From an uncultured Clostridium sp. (GTDB taxonomy: Bacteria > Bacillota > Clostridia > TANB77 > CAG-508), in NCBI GenBank assembly GCA_946497905.1, contig CAMMMI010000005.1, positions 1 to 30,509 on the forward strand: DNA of 30,509 nucleotides, read 5' to 3'. Shown one piece after another: positions 1-6,654 of the stretch. A program made the position numbers and the translations under genes. The notes under the pieces are model-generated. The model saw nothing but the letters and a program-made list of their open reading frames with translations. It searched no databases and was not told the DNA's origin. Numbering within the stretch: position 1 is the stretch's first letter; each line of letters begins with the position of its first letter.

Positions 1-75
1 CCTTTGTTCCCTAATTTTCGGGATTAGAGGAACGTCCCCTAGTAGTGCCAAAATACCCCGTCCCTAATGGCAATC
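1..75. repeat. Right end of a REP/foldback-type repeat, cut by the window start
   Basis: This stretch matches positions 24619-24692, the outer part of the right arm of the large foldback element, with roughly eight mismatches. It carries the same nested motifs (GTTCCCTAATTTTCGGGATT, then GGAACGTCCCCTAGTAGTGCC). It lies directly downstream of the minus-strand GT4 gene and may act as its transcription end. The rest of the element lies outside the window. Confidence 0.7.
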
Positions 76-92
76 TCAAGGAACGTCCACTT

Positions 93-1385
93 TTATGCAT
101 AAGCGTGGCGTTTTTTGAAGCTAAGTAAGTTTGTAATTTCGTTTTCTGTGTTTTTAGCTTTTTTAGTTTTTCTTGCTCTTTCTTGTTCAATTTGTCTTTT
201 TTGTTTTTCTGCCATTGATTGACAAATTGCTTTTTGATATGTGAAGTGTGTATCTTGTGCTATTTTACTCCAATTATATTCGTTTCTAACTTTATTTTTT
301 GCTTTTCTGGTTATGTCTGCACATAGTTTATGGTCATATAATAATTCTAATATTGAGTCTGCTATTGAGTTTGGGTTTCCACAATATGTTTTCATTCCAT
401 TTTCTCTATGTTGTACTATTTCATTTAATCCACCTATATCTGATACTACTACTGGATTTTCTGATAGCATTGCTTCTAATGCTACTATTCCAAATGGTTC
501 ATATGTACTTGGAAATACTGCTATATCTGCTGATTTATACATTTGTTGTACATCTTTTCCATTTAAATATCCTGCAAAACATACTTTGTGTCCTATTCCC
601 ATTGCGTTTACTTGTGCTTTTAGTTCGTCTATCATTCCACCTTTTCCTGCTATTACTAATTTTGCATCATTATATCCGCCTAAAATTTTTGGCATAGCTG
701 AAATTAAATGTTGTATTCCTTTTTCGTAAACTAATCTTCCCATAAATAGTATAATTTTTTCATTATCTAGAGCATATCTTCTTCTAAAATTATAATCTCT
801 ATCTATTCCATTGAATAAATTTAAGTTAACTCCATTTGGTACTACATTTATTTTTTCATATGGTAGACCAAATAATCTTTGTAATTCCCCTTTCATATAG
901 TTACTATTTACTATTACTTCTGCTGATTCATATGTTAACATCCATTCTGTGTCATTTATATATCTTTGTTGCTCATCATGTATTCCACTATTTCTTCCTG
1001 CTTCTGTAGCATGTATTGTAGAAACAATTGGTATATTATATGAGTTTTTCAATGTTTTTGCTGCATATGCTACTAGCCAATCATGTGCATGTATTACATC
1101 AAAAATCCCTTGTTCTGCAATTAATTCATTTGCTTTTGCTACCATATTGAAGTTCATTTGCATTATCCAATCTATAAAATTGTTTGGATTTATCATATAG
1201 TTGTCTACTCTATATACTTTTACTCCTTTATCATCTTCAAAATATGGTACATCTCCATCTTTATAAGTAATAACTGTTACATCATGACCATCTTTTAGTA
1301 ATGTTCTTGATAAATCATATACTACTCTTGCTATTCCTCCTACAACTCTTGGTGGATATTCCCATGTTAACATCAATATTTTCAT
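93..1385 (-). CDS. GT4-family glycosyltransferase, glycogen-synthase-like
   Basis: A 430-residue GT-B fold glycosyltransferase. The N-terminal domain begins MKILMLTWEYPPRVVGGIA, with the Gly-Gly donor/acceptor loop typical of glycogen/starch synthases and related GT4 enzymes. The C-terminal nucleotide-sugar domain has FMGRLVYEKG and the GT4 EX7E motif EPFGIVALE (Glu296 and Glu304). The likely reaction is transfer of glucose from a nucleotide sugar to a growing alpha-glucan. The glycogen debranching enzyme at 17324-19369 in the same window fits this role, but a cell-envelope glycosyltransferase remains possible. I chose the ATG at 1385 because AAAGGGAG sits 7 bases upstream; an in-frame ATG at 1409 has no ribosome binding site. 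The tail (about 40 residues) is highly charged (KQKRQIEQERARKTKKAK) and ends just short of the repeat at 1-75. Confidence 0.85.
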   Translation of the reverse strand: MKILMLTWEYPPRVVGGIARVVYDLSRTLLKDGHDVTVITYKDGDVPYFEDDKGVKVYRVDNYMINPNNFIDWIMQMNFNMVAKANELIAEQGIFDVIHAHDWLVAYAAKTLKNSYNIPIVSTIHATEAGRNSGIHDEQQRYINDTEWMLTYESAEVIVNSNYMKGELQRLFGLPYEKINVVPNGVNLNLFNGIDRDYNFRRRYALDNEKIILFMGRLVYEKGIQHLISAMPKILGGYNDAKLVIAGKGGMIDELKAQVNAMGIGHKVCFAGYLNGKDVQQMYKSADIAVFPSTYEPFGIVALEAMLSENPVVVSDIGGLNEIVQHRENGMKTYCGNPNSIADSILELLYDHKLCADITRKAKNKVRNEYNWSKIAQDTHFTYQKAICQSMAEKQKRQIEQERARKTKKAKNTENEITNLLSFKKRHAYA

Positions 1386-1493
1386 TGATATACTCCCTTT
1401 CTTTTTCATTTTCTTTTGTTTTATGACATTTTTTTCACTTATTATATTTTATACAATTTTTTTCTAATTGTAAATGCTTTTTTACATATTTTC

Positions 1494-1850
1494 TCATTTT
1501 TTATTTTTATTATTTCTTTCATCATATTTTTTTATACCTTCTCTTATTGCAATATTTATAATTTTAGATATAGATATTCCATATTTTTCCCTCATTTCTT
1601 CTAATTTTTTATACACGGATTCTCTTACTATTATTGACCTTGCTACATTTATCTCATCTTTTTCTTTTTTGTAAATTATTACTTTATCTTCAAACTCATA
1701 ATCTTCAACACATGCATCTATTATTTTATTTATGGAAGCATCTATTTCTTGCGATGATATATCTTTTAATCTATCATATAAAATTCCTTCTATCTCGACA
1801 GATTTTTTTACCCATTTTTCTTTTTTATAAAATCTTTCAAACCATTTCAC
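1494..1850 (-). CDS. Tandem ribbon-helix-helix (RHH) DNA-binding protein
   Basis: A 118-residue protein I do not recognise as a named family. It has two segments that each look like an RHH unit (a short strand then two helices): about residues 17-52 (VEIEGILYDRLKDISSQEID...) and about 69-108 (ARSIIVRESVYKKLEEMREKYG...). RHH proteins bind palindromic operators as dimers; two units in one chain would make a pseudo-dimer. Start: GTG at 1850, with GAGGAG 10 bases upstream. The gene is divergent from the DGR operon at 2037. Its predicted -35 box overlaps a perfect palindrome at 1899-1910, which suggests autoregulation and perhaps control of the DGR. The RHH reading is by eye only. Confidence 0.6.
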   Translation of the reverse strand: MKWFERFYKKEKWVKKSVEIEGILYDRLKDISSQEIDASINKIIDACVEDYEFEDKVIIYKKEKDEINVARSIIVRESVYKKLEEMREKYGISISKIINIAIREGIKKYDERNNKNKK

Positions 1851-1885
1851 CTTATGACATCTCCTCTTTATATAATATTGATATA

Positions 1886-1913
1886 ATTATATAACAATAA
1901 CTAATTAGTTCAA
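1886..1913 (-). promoter_or_regulatory. Predicted sigma-A promoter of the RHH gene
   Basis: Minus-strand -35 TTGAAC (1913-1908), 16-base spacer, -10 TATAAT (1891-1886). It lies 35 bases upstream of the GTG start. The -35 box overlaps the palindrome at 1899-1910. Confidence 0.6.
1899..1910. promoter_or_regulatory. Palindromic operator candidate AACTAATTAGTT
   Basis: A perfect 12-base palindrome between the divergent RHH gene and the DGR operon. It sits at the -35 box of the RHH promoter, where a bound repressor would block polymerase. Assigning it to the RHH protein is inference. Confidence 0.4.
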
Positions 1914-1949
1914 ATTACCTTTTGTTTCCATTTTATTAACCTCGTAGGG

Positions 1950-1978
1950 TTGATTTTTGTTTTTTTTTGTTCTATAAT
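1950..1978 (+). promoter_or_regulatory. Predicted sigma-A promoter of the DGR operon
   Basis: -35 TTGATT (1950-1955), exact 17-base spacer, consensus -10 TATAAT (1973-1978). A ribosome binding site AAGGAGG at 2025-2031 precedes the first ATG at 2037. Confidence 0.7.
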
Positions 1979-2036
1979 ATCTTAAAATACAAAAATATAT
2001 ATTATTATTTTACATAGTATTATTAAGGAGGTTTGT

Positions 2037-2456
2037 ATGAGTAAGCTATATGACATGTATTTATCATTAAAATCAGATGATAATTCAAAAATCTATCTTT
2101 TTAAAAATGGTATTTTTTATATTTTTTTAGATAAAGATGCTCGATTAATGTCTTCTTTGTTAAATTTAAAATTGACTAATTTAAATGAAAATATTGTAAA
2201 GTGTGGCTTTCCTATTAATACTTTAAATAAATATTATAATTATATAAAAAATCTTGGTTATGATGTTTCAATAATAGAACCTTCAACTAAGGAATATACA
2301 TCATCTGAAAGTTCTTTACAGCAACAGAAAATTAAAGATTTTTTGAAATATTTGTCCAATATAAATTCTGATACTCTATCTATTACTGAAGCTTACTCTC
2401 TAATTAGCGATATTTCATTAAAATCTAAAAACTTCATAAAGGAGATGAAATTTTGA
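2037..2456 (+). CDS. Stand-alone MutS domain-I-like DGR accessory protein
   Basis: A 139-residue protein whose first ~85 residues follow the MutS mismatch-recognition domain (MutS-I). It has an opening MYLSLKSDDNSKIYLFKNG, then FYIFLDKDA (compare the MutS pattern GDFYE-F-DA), then LNLKLT, CGFPINTLNKYYNYIKNLGY and DVSIIEP (compare the GVP...Y...L...GY.V...EQ pattern). The rest is helical and no ATPase, clamp or lever domains are present; full MutS is about 850 residues. MutS-like accessory genes are, to my knowledge, reported beside some DGR reverse transcriptases. A role in handling mismatched TR/VR heteroduplexes or template recognition is inference. Start ATG with AAGGAGG 5 bases upstream. 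It is the first gene of the operon and its stop overlaps the TTG start of the next gene. Confidence 0.7.
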   Translation: MSKLYDMYLSLKSDDNSKIYLFKNGIFYIFLDKDARLMSSLLNLKLTNLNENIVKCGFPINTLNKYYNYIKNLGYDVSIIEPSTKEYTSSESSLQQQKIKDFLKYLSNINSDTLSITEAYSLISDISLKSKNFIKEMKF

Positions 2457-2821
2457 ATAGTTTTTCTAATTCTAAAGAAAATTTAAAAATTTACCAAAAA
2501 TACTTGGAACTTATATACTATTCTAATGATATTGTTAGAAAATATCCTAAAAGTGAGCGTTTTTCATTAGTTAATGAAATTAAAAGTTCTTTATATACTG
2601 GTCTTAGAAACTTAATGTATTCCATAAAATCTTATAATAAGCAAGATAAGTTAAAATATTTAAACGAATTTGATATTAATTTAAATCTATTAAAAGTTTT
2701 AATAAGGTTATCTTACAAATATAAATTTATCACACCTCAAAATTATCAGTCTTGGAGCAATTTAATAACTGATATATGTAATATGTTAGGAGGTTGGATT
2801 ACTTCATGCCTAAAAAGATAA
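2453..2821 (+). CDS. avd: Avd-like DGR accessory protein (four-helix bundle)
   Basis: A 122-residue, entirely helical, basic protein of the Avd / 23S rRNA intervening-sequence-protein type. The recognisable element is YLELIYYSNDIVRKYPKSERF near residues 17-37, the usual tyrosine-rich helix followed by a K-P-K-S-E-R-F turn. Three further amphipathic helices follow, ending in a Trp-containing helix (GGWITSCLKR). Avd forms a pentameric barrel that binds the DGR reverse transcriptase and template RNA and is needed for cDNA synthesis in the Bordetella phage system. Start is TTG at 2453, with AAAGGAG ending 8 bases upstream, overlapping the upstream stop (TTGA). The 3' end overlaps the RT start at 2806, so translation is probably coupled. 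Confidence 0.85.
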   Translation: MNSFSNSKENLKIYQKYLELIYYSNDIVRKYPKSERFSLVNEIKSSLYTGLRNLMYSIKSYNKQDKLKYLNEFDINLNLLKVLIRLSYKYKFITPQNYQSWSNLITDICNMLGGWITSCLKR

Positions 2822-3900
2822 AAAACGTATTTTATAAAAACCTCACTTTTGAAAAATTGTATCAAGCACATTTAAGAGCTAGACTTCATAAATCATATAA
2901 AGATGAAATAATAAAATTCGAATTTAATCTTGAAAATAATATTACAAATTTATTAAGAAATTTAAAAAATAACAAATATAAATTAAGTAAATATTATACT
3001 TTCACTATATATGAACCTAAAGAGAGAAAAATTCAAGCACTTCCGTATATAGACAGAATTGTACATCAATGGTATGTAGAAGAATTTATTAAGCCCTATA
3101 TTGTTCCTAAATTTATTTCTACAAGTTTTGCATGTATAAAAGATAAAGGCACTCATAAAGCTGTAGAAGAAGTTCAGAAACAAATGAGAATAATGAAGAA
3201 AAATTATGGTGATTTTTGGATTTTAAAATGTGATATTAAAAAATTTTTTTACAATATTAATCCCTATATTTTGTTTGATATTATGAAAAAATATATTTCT
3301 GATCCTCCTCTTCTAAATTTAACTAAAATTCTAATTTTTAGCGAACCTGAAGATAAAATTCAAACTGGCATTCCCATTGGTAACTATACTAGCCAATTTT
3401 TTGCCAATATATATTTAAATGAACTTGACCAATATCTAAAAAGAATATTAAAAATAAAATTTTATACTAGATATATGGATGATTTTATACTTATTTTAAA
3501 AGACAAACAAGAATGTATTCGCTTAAAAAATCTAATTCAGAGCTTTTTAGAAAAGAACTTAAAATTGGAACTTAATCATAAATCTCGATATTATCCACAA
3601 AAAATGGGAGTTAATTTTTGTGGATATAGAATATTTACAACTCATAAACTATTACGAACTTCTAGCAAAAAGAAAATTAAAAAAAATATAAAAATATGGA
3701 ATAAAAAATATATTAATAACACTTTGGATATAAAACATGCATTACAAAGTTTGAATTCTTGGATTGGTCACGCCTCACATTGTAATTCTTATTTACTTCA
3801 AAAGAAAATTATCAATAATTGTAACTTTATTTTTAATAATAAATCTTTTCAAAATATGGAAAAACATCTTTTAGAAGATATTTATAATAAAAATAAATAA
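2806..3900 (+). CDS. DGR-type reverse transcriptase
   Basis: A 364-residue reverse transcriptase consisting of an RT core only, without maturase or endonuclease domains. Seen motifs: KCDIKKFF with catalytic Asp143, IPIGNYTSQ (residues 189-197; the S-Q in place of the usual Q-G is typical of DGR enzymes), catalytic YMDD (223-226), and the thumb-proximal NFCGYRIFTTHKLLR. It should copy the TR RNA into cDNA with adenine misincorporation and replace the VR. I start at ATG 2806, with TAGGAGG at 2787-2793, 12 bases away; the in-frame TTG at 2794 abuts that site and cannot use it. It is the third gene of the operon and ends before a strong hairpin at 3920-3961. TR and target are on the opposite strand. 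Confidence 0.95.
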   Translation: MPKKIKNVFYKNLTFEKLYQAHLRARLHKSYKDEIIKFEFNLENNITNLLRNLKNNKYKLSKYYTFTIYEPKERKIQALPYIDRIVHQWYVEEFIKPYIVPKFISTSFACIKDKGTHKAVEEVQKQMRIMKKNYGDFWILKCDIKKFFYNINPYILFDIMKKYISDPPLLNLTKILIFSEPEDKIQTGIPIGNYTSQFFANIYLNELDQYLKRILKIKFYTRYMDDFILILKDKQECIRLKNLIQSFLEKNLKLELNHKSRYYPQKMGVNFCGYRIFTTHKLLRTSSKKKIKKNIKIWNKKYINNTLDIKHALQSLNSWIGHASHCNSYLLQKKIINNCNFIFNNKSFQNMEKHLLEDIYNKNK

Positions 3901-3919
3901 TAATCATTTAATTATTATA

Positions 3920-3961
3920 AACCCAAATTATTAGAATCAAATAAGTTTAATAATTTGGGTT
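3920..3961. terminator. Bidirectional hairpin terminator between RT and TR
   Basis: A perfect 13-base stem (3920-3932 with 3949-3961, AACCCAAATTATT) and a 16-base loop, 19 bases after the RT stop. It can end the plus-strand DGR operon and also the minus-strand TR transcript arriving from 4373. Confidence 0.65.
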
Positions 3962-4240
3962 CATTTCTATATATTATGTAGTCTTTATAAATATCTTTTC
4001 ATAGATTTGGATTTTCAATTCTTTACTCAAACAAACCTATTGTTTATGTGTTTATGGTATGTATTTATTCACACCAAAGGAATTAAACTTCTTTGATACA
4101 ACTCCAGTTGCTTAATTCATTTTCTTTTTAAATACTTTTCTCATTTAATAGCATTTAAATAAGATTTAGCCTTCCTCACAATAATATCCTTAAATATTAT
4201 TCTTCTGGGATAGATTCCTTCCAAAATCTTGTGTATCGAA
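3962..4240 (-). ncRNA. Predicted 3' spacer of the DGR template RNA
   Basis: A gene-free 279-base stretch between TR and the terminator hairpin. In the TR sense it lies directly 3' of TR. In the Bordetella phage DGR a spacer in this position is part of the template RNA and is required for RT-Avd recognition and priming. Here its identity rests on position alone: I see no conserved family motif. A nearby short open frame in the TR sense (4141-4374) is out of frame with the VR and lacks a ribosome binding site. Confidence 0.4.
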
Positions 4241-4373
4241 GTGCTAGAACGCCAGCACAGGGCGAAAACCGTTGTTGTTGTTCGCGTTGCCATTCGTGAT
4301 GTTACTAGCCAACACTCCCGCATTAGTGTTGTTATTGCAATGACCTCCACGAACCACAAACGGATAAGAGGCA
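4241..4373 (-). repeat. DGR template repeat (TR)
   Basis: 133 bases aligned without gaps to 4437-4569 (offset 196), with 124 identities. The nine differences are at 4272, 4275, 4282, 4288, 4293, 4323, 4332, 4333 and 4335. All are T on the plus strand, meaning A in the coding sense. The coding sense contains 11 Asn AAY codons, including a run of four; AAY codons can be randomised at two positions without creating a stop. The 3' invariant part (coding sense, 4271-4241) is GC-rich, unlike the surrounding DNA. TR lies 67 bases downstream of the target stop in the same orientation and may be co-transcribed with it. Confidence 0.95.
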
Positions 4374-4436
4374 AAACAGTTTAATCCCTAATAAAATTAA
4401 ATTCCAAAAAAGGGAACTAGGTATTAGGTCACATAT

Positions 4437-4569
4437 GTGCTAGAACGCCAGCACAGGGCGAAAACCGCTGATGTTGTGCGCGTAGCCACTCGTGATGTTA
4501 CTAGCCAACACTCCCGCACTAGTGTTGAAACTGCAATGACCTCCACGAACCACAAACGGATAAGAGGCA
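4437..4569 (-). repeat. DGR variable repeat (VR), 3' end of the target gene
   Basis: It covers codons 576-618 and the stop of the target gene and ends one codon past the TAG stop. Nine TR adenines are replaced in the coding sense: four by G, four by T, one by C. This changes residues 589, 590, 593, 603, 605, 607, 609 and 610 from the template Asn to S, F, S, S, Y, H, I and S. The last 31 bases of VR in coding sense are identical to TR and GC-rich, the expected position of the initiation-of-mutagenic-homing site. Confidence 0.95.
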
Positions 4570-6296
4570 TGTCCTATTAATACCATATCACTATTCCATG
4601 TTCTTCCATAACTTGCAGTTGTTGTACTTATTGTACTTGCTTCTACTGCTTCTTTTACTGTTTTAAACCATCCCCATCTATCTTTTACTGTACTATATGG
4701 TGCATAAAATGAAAATTCTGTACTTGTTTCATTTATTCCTATTCCTTTATATTTTGCCATATTTTCATAAGTTGCTTTTGTTAGTCTTTCTCGTGCTTCA
4801 TGATATTTTTCCTCTTTATTTGCCCATTTCCATAATTCAGTTTGACTTATTGTTTCACTTTGACCTTCTATTTTTATTTTATTATTTTTTTCTTCTTCAC
4901 TTACCTCATATGCATTCCATAATAAACTATACTCTTCTTTTAATTTTCCATTTTCAAAGTATTTTATATCTCCATTTTTATTTTTTCCAAAATTATTTAA
5001 ATTTCCGTTTCCATTATCTAAATATCCTGCTACTCTTTCCCATGCTCCTCCTGCCATATCATATACTCCATATACATTTCCTGTTGTACTTGATAATTTA
5101 CCATTATTTGTATAATATCCATGTGTCTCTTCTGTAAATTCTCCTCCATTTACATCATTTCCATCTCTTTTTCCATACCAACTTTCACTTTTTTCACTAT
5201 TTGGTCCTGCTCCTGTATACAAATTATACCAATGACTATCTGTTTTTAAACTTCCTGATCCATTTGTTTTTGCTACACTTCCATATTCGCTATAACATAA
5301 ATATGCTACTGCTCCCCATTCATTATTTTTTATTAAATGACTATTTACATTATTTGTCCAACCATATTTTTCTGTATTACTTGTCATTTCCATGCTTCTA
5401 TATTCTGATTCTCCTATTGTTATATGTCTCCAACTTATTTTACTTGGTAAGATTCTTACATATGTACTTTCGTCTGGTTGATTTTGTTCTTTATTTTCAC
5501 TTTCATTTGCATTTCCTACTGCATTCCCATTTTTGTCTTCTCCACTTGCTTCAAATTTCGCTACCCATATTCCTGTTAATTCGGCACTTCCCATCTTAAA
5601 TCCTGGATGTACTATTTTGGGCGTTTTTCCTCCTTTTTCTATTTCTCCTTCATTATAATCTGTTCTATATACTGTTCCATCTTCTCCCTTATTTGTATTC
5701 CCTTTTAAAAATGTTATATCTATTTCTCCTGTTGCTCCTTCTCCCTCTCTATATCCACTTGTTATGCTATATGCATATCTTGGTATCCATACAAAAAATG
5801 TCGTTATTTTTTCTTCTGGTATTTCTGTTCCTACTTCTGCTGTTCTTAATTCTTTATTTTCATCTGATACTGTTACTATATTTGCCCATCTTTTCTCATC
5901 ATAGTTATACCATGTTTTATCTGTATTGTTTTCATCTGCTTTTTTCCATATACCTTTTTCATTTTCTCCTTTTTCTTCATAATATACTGGTATCATTCCT
6001 TCTTCTAATTTGGGTTTATTCACTTTTGCCTCTTCGTCATATCCTTCTTCTGTTATTTTTACTCCATCCATATATTTTTGAATATAATCTTCATATTCAT
6101 TTAATTTGATATCTTCATCCACTTCTGCTGATGCTGTTTTGTCTTTTGCTCGTTGAGCCTTTGTTAATATTCCATTTTCTCCTGTTAGCATTGCTATTGT
6201 TACTCCCACTAATATTAAAAGTACAATAATAGTAACTACTAGTGCTACCAATGTTATTCCTCGTTCTTCTTCTTTTGATTTTTTCATATTCATCAT
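4440..6296 (-). CDS. DGR target: prepilin-like protein with diversified C-type-lectin/FGE-like domain
   Basis: A 618-residue protein. Residues 1-13 form a short charged leader ending ERG; residues 14-37 (ITLVALVVTIIVLLILVGVT) are one hydrophobic helix with the layout of a type IV prepilin cleaved after Gly13. The usual Glu at mature position 5 is Ala18. A charged helix follows, and from about residue 165 comes a formylglycine-generating-enzyme-like fold used as a C-type lectin scaffold: FFVWIPRYAYSI (167-178), GIWVAKFEAS (242-251), NEWGAVAYLCYSEYG (325-339), NVYGVYDMAGGAWERVAGY (407-425) and VVRGG...GFRPVLAF (582-618). The last 43 codons are the VR. It probably displays a variable ligand-binding face at the cell surface or on a pilus. 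Start ATG with AAGGAAG 6 bases upstream, and its own promoter at 6329-6357. Confidence 0.9.
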   Translation of the reverse strand: MMNMKKSKEEERGITLVALVVTIIVLLILVGVTIAMLTGENGILTKAQRAKDKTASAEVDEDIKLNEYEDYIQKYMDGVKITEEGYDEEAKVNKPKLEEGMIPVYYEEKGENEKGIWKKADENNTDKTWYNYDEKRWANIVTVSDENKELRTAEVGTEIPEEKITTFFVWIPRYAYSITSGYREGEGATGEIDITFLKGNTNKGEDGTVYRTDYNEGEIEKGGKTPKIVHPGFKMGSAELTGIWVAKFEASGEDKNGNAVGNANESENKEQNQPDESTYVRILPSKISWRHITIGESEYRSMEMTSNTEKYGWTNNVNSHLIKNNEWGAVAYLCYSEYGSVAKTNGSGSLKTDSHWYNLYTGAGPNSEKSESWYGKRDGNDVNGGEFTEETHGYYTNNGKLSSTTGNVYGVYDMAGGAWERVAGYLDNGNGNLNNFGKNKNGDIKYFENGKLKEEYSLLWNAYEVSEEEKNNKIKIEGQSETISQTELWKWANKEEKYHEARERLTKATYENMAKYKGIGINETSTEFSFYAPYSTVKDRWGWFKTVKEAVEASTISTTTASYGRTWNSDMVLIGHASYPFVVRGGHCSFNTSAGVLASNITSGYAHNISGFRPVLAF

Positions 6297-6328
6297 TTGA
6301 ATCTTCCTTTCTTTTCTGTTTTTTTAAG

Positions 6329-6357
6329 AGTATATCATACGCAAAAAAAGTTTTCAA
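6329..6357 (-). promoter_or_regulatory. Predicted sigma-A promoter of the DGR target gene
   Basis: Minus-strand -35 TTGAAA (6357-6352), exact 17-base spacer, -10 TATACT (6334-6329), 33 bases before the ATG. Confidence 0.7.
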
Positions 6358-6584
6358 GTTTTTTTCCACTTTATTGTGGATTTTGTTTCATTTTTTTTAT
6401 TCTAATTTTTTGATATCTTATTTTGTAGTAATTTTGAACATTAAATTTATTTTATATAAATAATTTTTATGAATATATTTTTATATTATGTAAAAAATAT
6501 TTTTGAAACAACATGACACTATTTTTACTAAGAAATACTTTGTGATTTGCCATTTTTTTAAATAGTCGTCTTTATATAAAACAG

Positions 6585-6596
6585 TAAACTAGTTTA
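6585..6596. promoter_or_regulatory. Palindromic operator candidate TAAACTAGTTTA
   Basis: A perfect 12-base palindrome 59 bases upstream of the XRE start, next to a possible -10 TATAAT at 6599-6604. XRE regulators usually bind such sites to control their own promoter; that assignment is inference. Confidence 0.4.
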
Positions 6597-6620
6597 TATA
6601 TAATTTTAAAAGAAAGGAGT

Positions 6621-6645
6621 ATATAATTAAGATATTTAATTATAT
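6621..6645 (+). promoter_or_regulatory. Leader hairpin separating Shine-Dalgarno and start codon of the XRE gene
   Basis: A perfect 10-base-pair stem (ATATAATTAA at 6621-6630 with 6636-6645) and a 5-base loop directly after the Shine-Dalgarno AGAAAGGAG (6611-6619). The ATG at 6655 is otherwise 35 bases from the site. Folding out the hairpin leaves about 10 bases. Confidence 0.5.
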
Positions 6646-6654
6646 GAAATAATA

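Larger units (their letters stand above)
6297..6654. other. Intergenic region between the DGR target and the XRE gene
   Basis: 358 very AT-rich bases with divergent regulatory sites: the target promoter (6329-6357), a palindrome (6585-6596), a Shine-Dalgarno (6612-6619) and a 10-base-pair hairpin (6621-6645) in the XRE leader. I see no RNA gene or coding sequence in the remainder. Confidence 0.5.

Noticed and set aside
2806..3900. Group II intron or retron origin of the RT
   Set aside because: No maturase or endonuclease domain, no intron RNA or msr/msd structure, while Avd and TR/VR are present and the SQ motif is DGR-type.
4141..4374. A 77-codon minus-strand open frame covering TR
   Set aside because: It is out of frame with the VR reading, has no ribosome binding site and begins inside TR; TR is a template, not a gene.
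6115..6369. An 84-codon minus-strand open frame over the start of the target gene
   Set aside because: It overlaps the prepilin-like coding region and the promoter in another frame, with low-complexity content; a shadow of the real gene.
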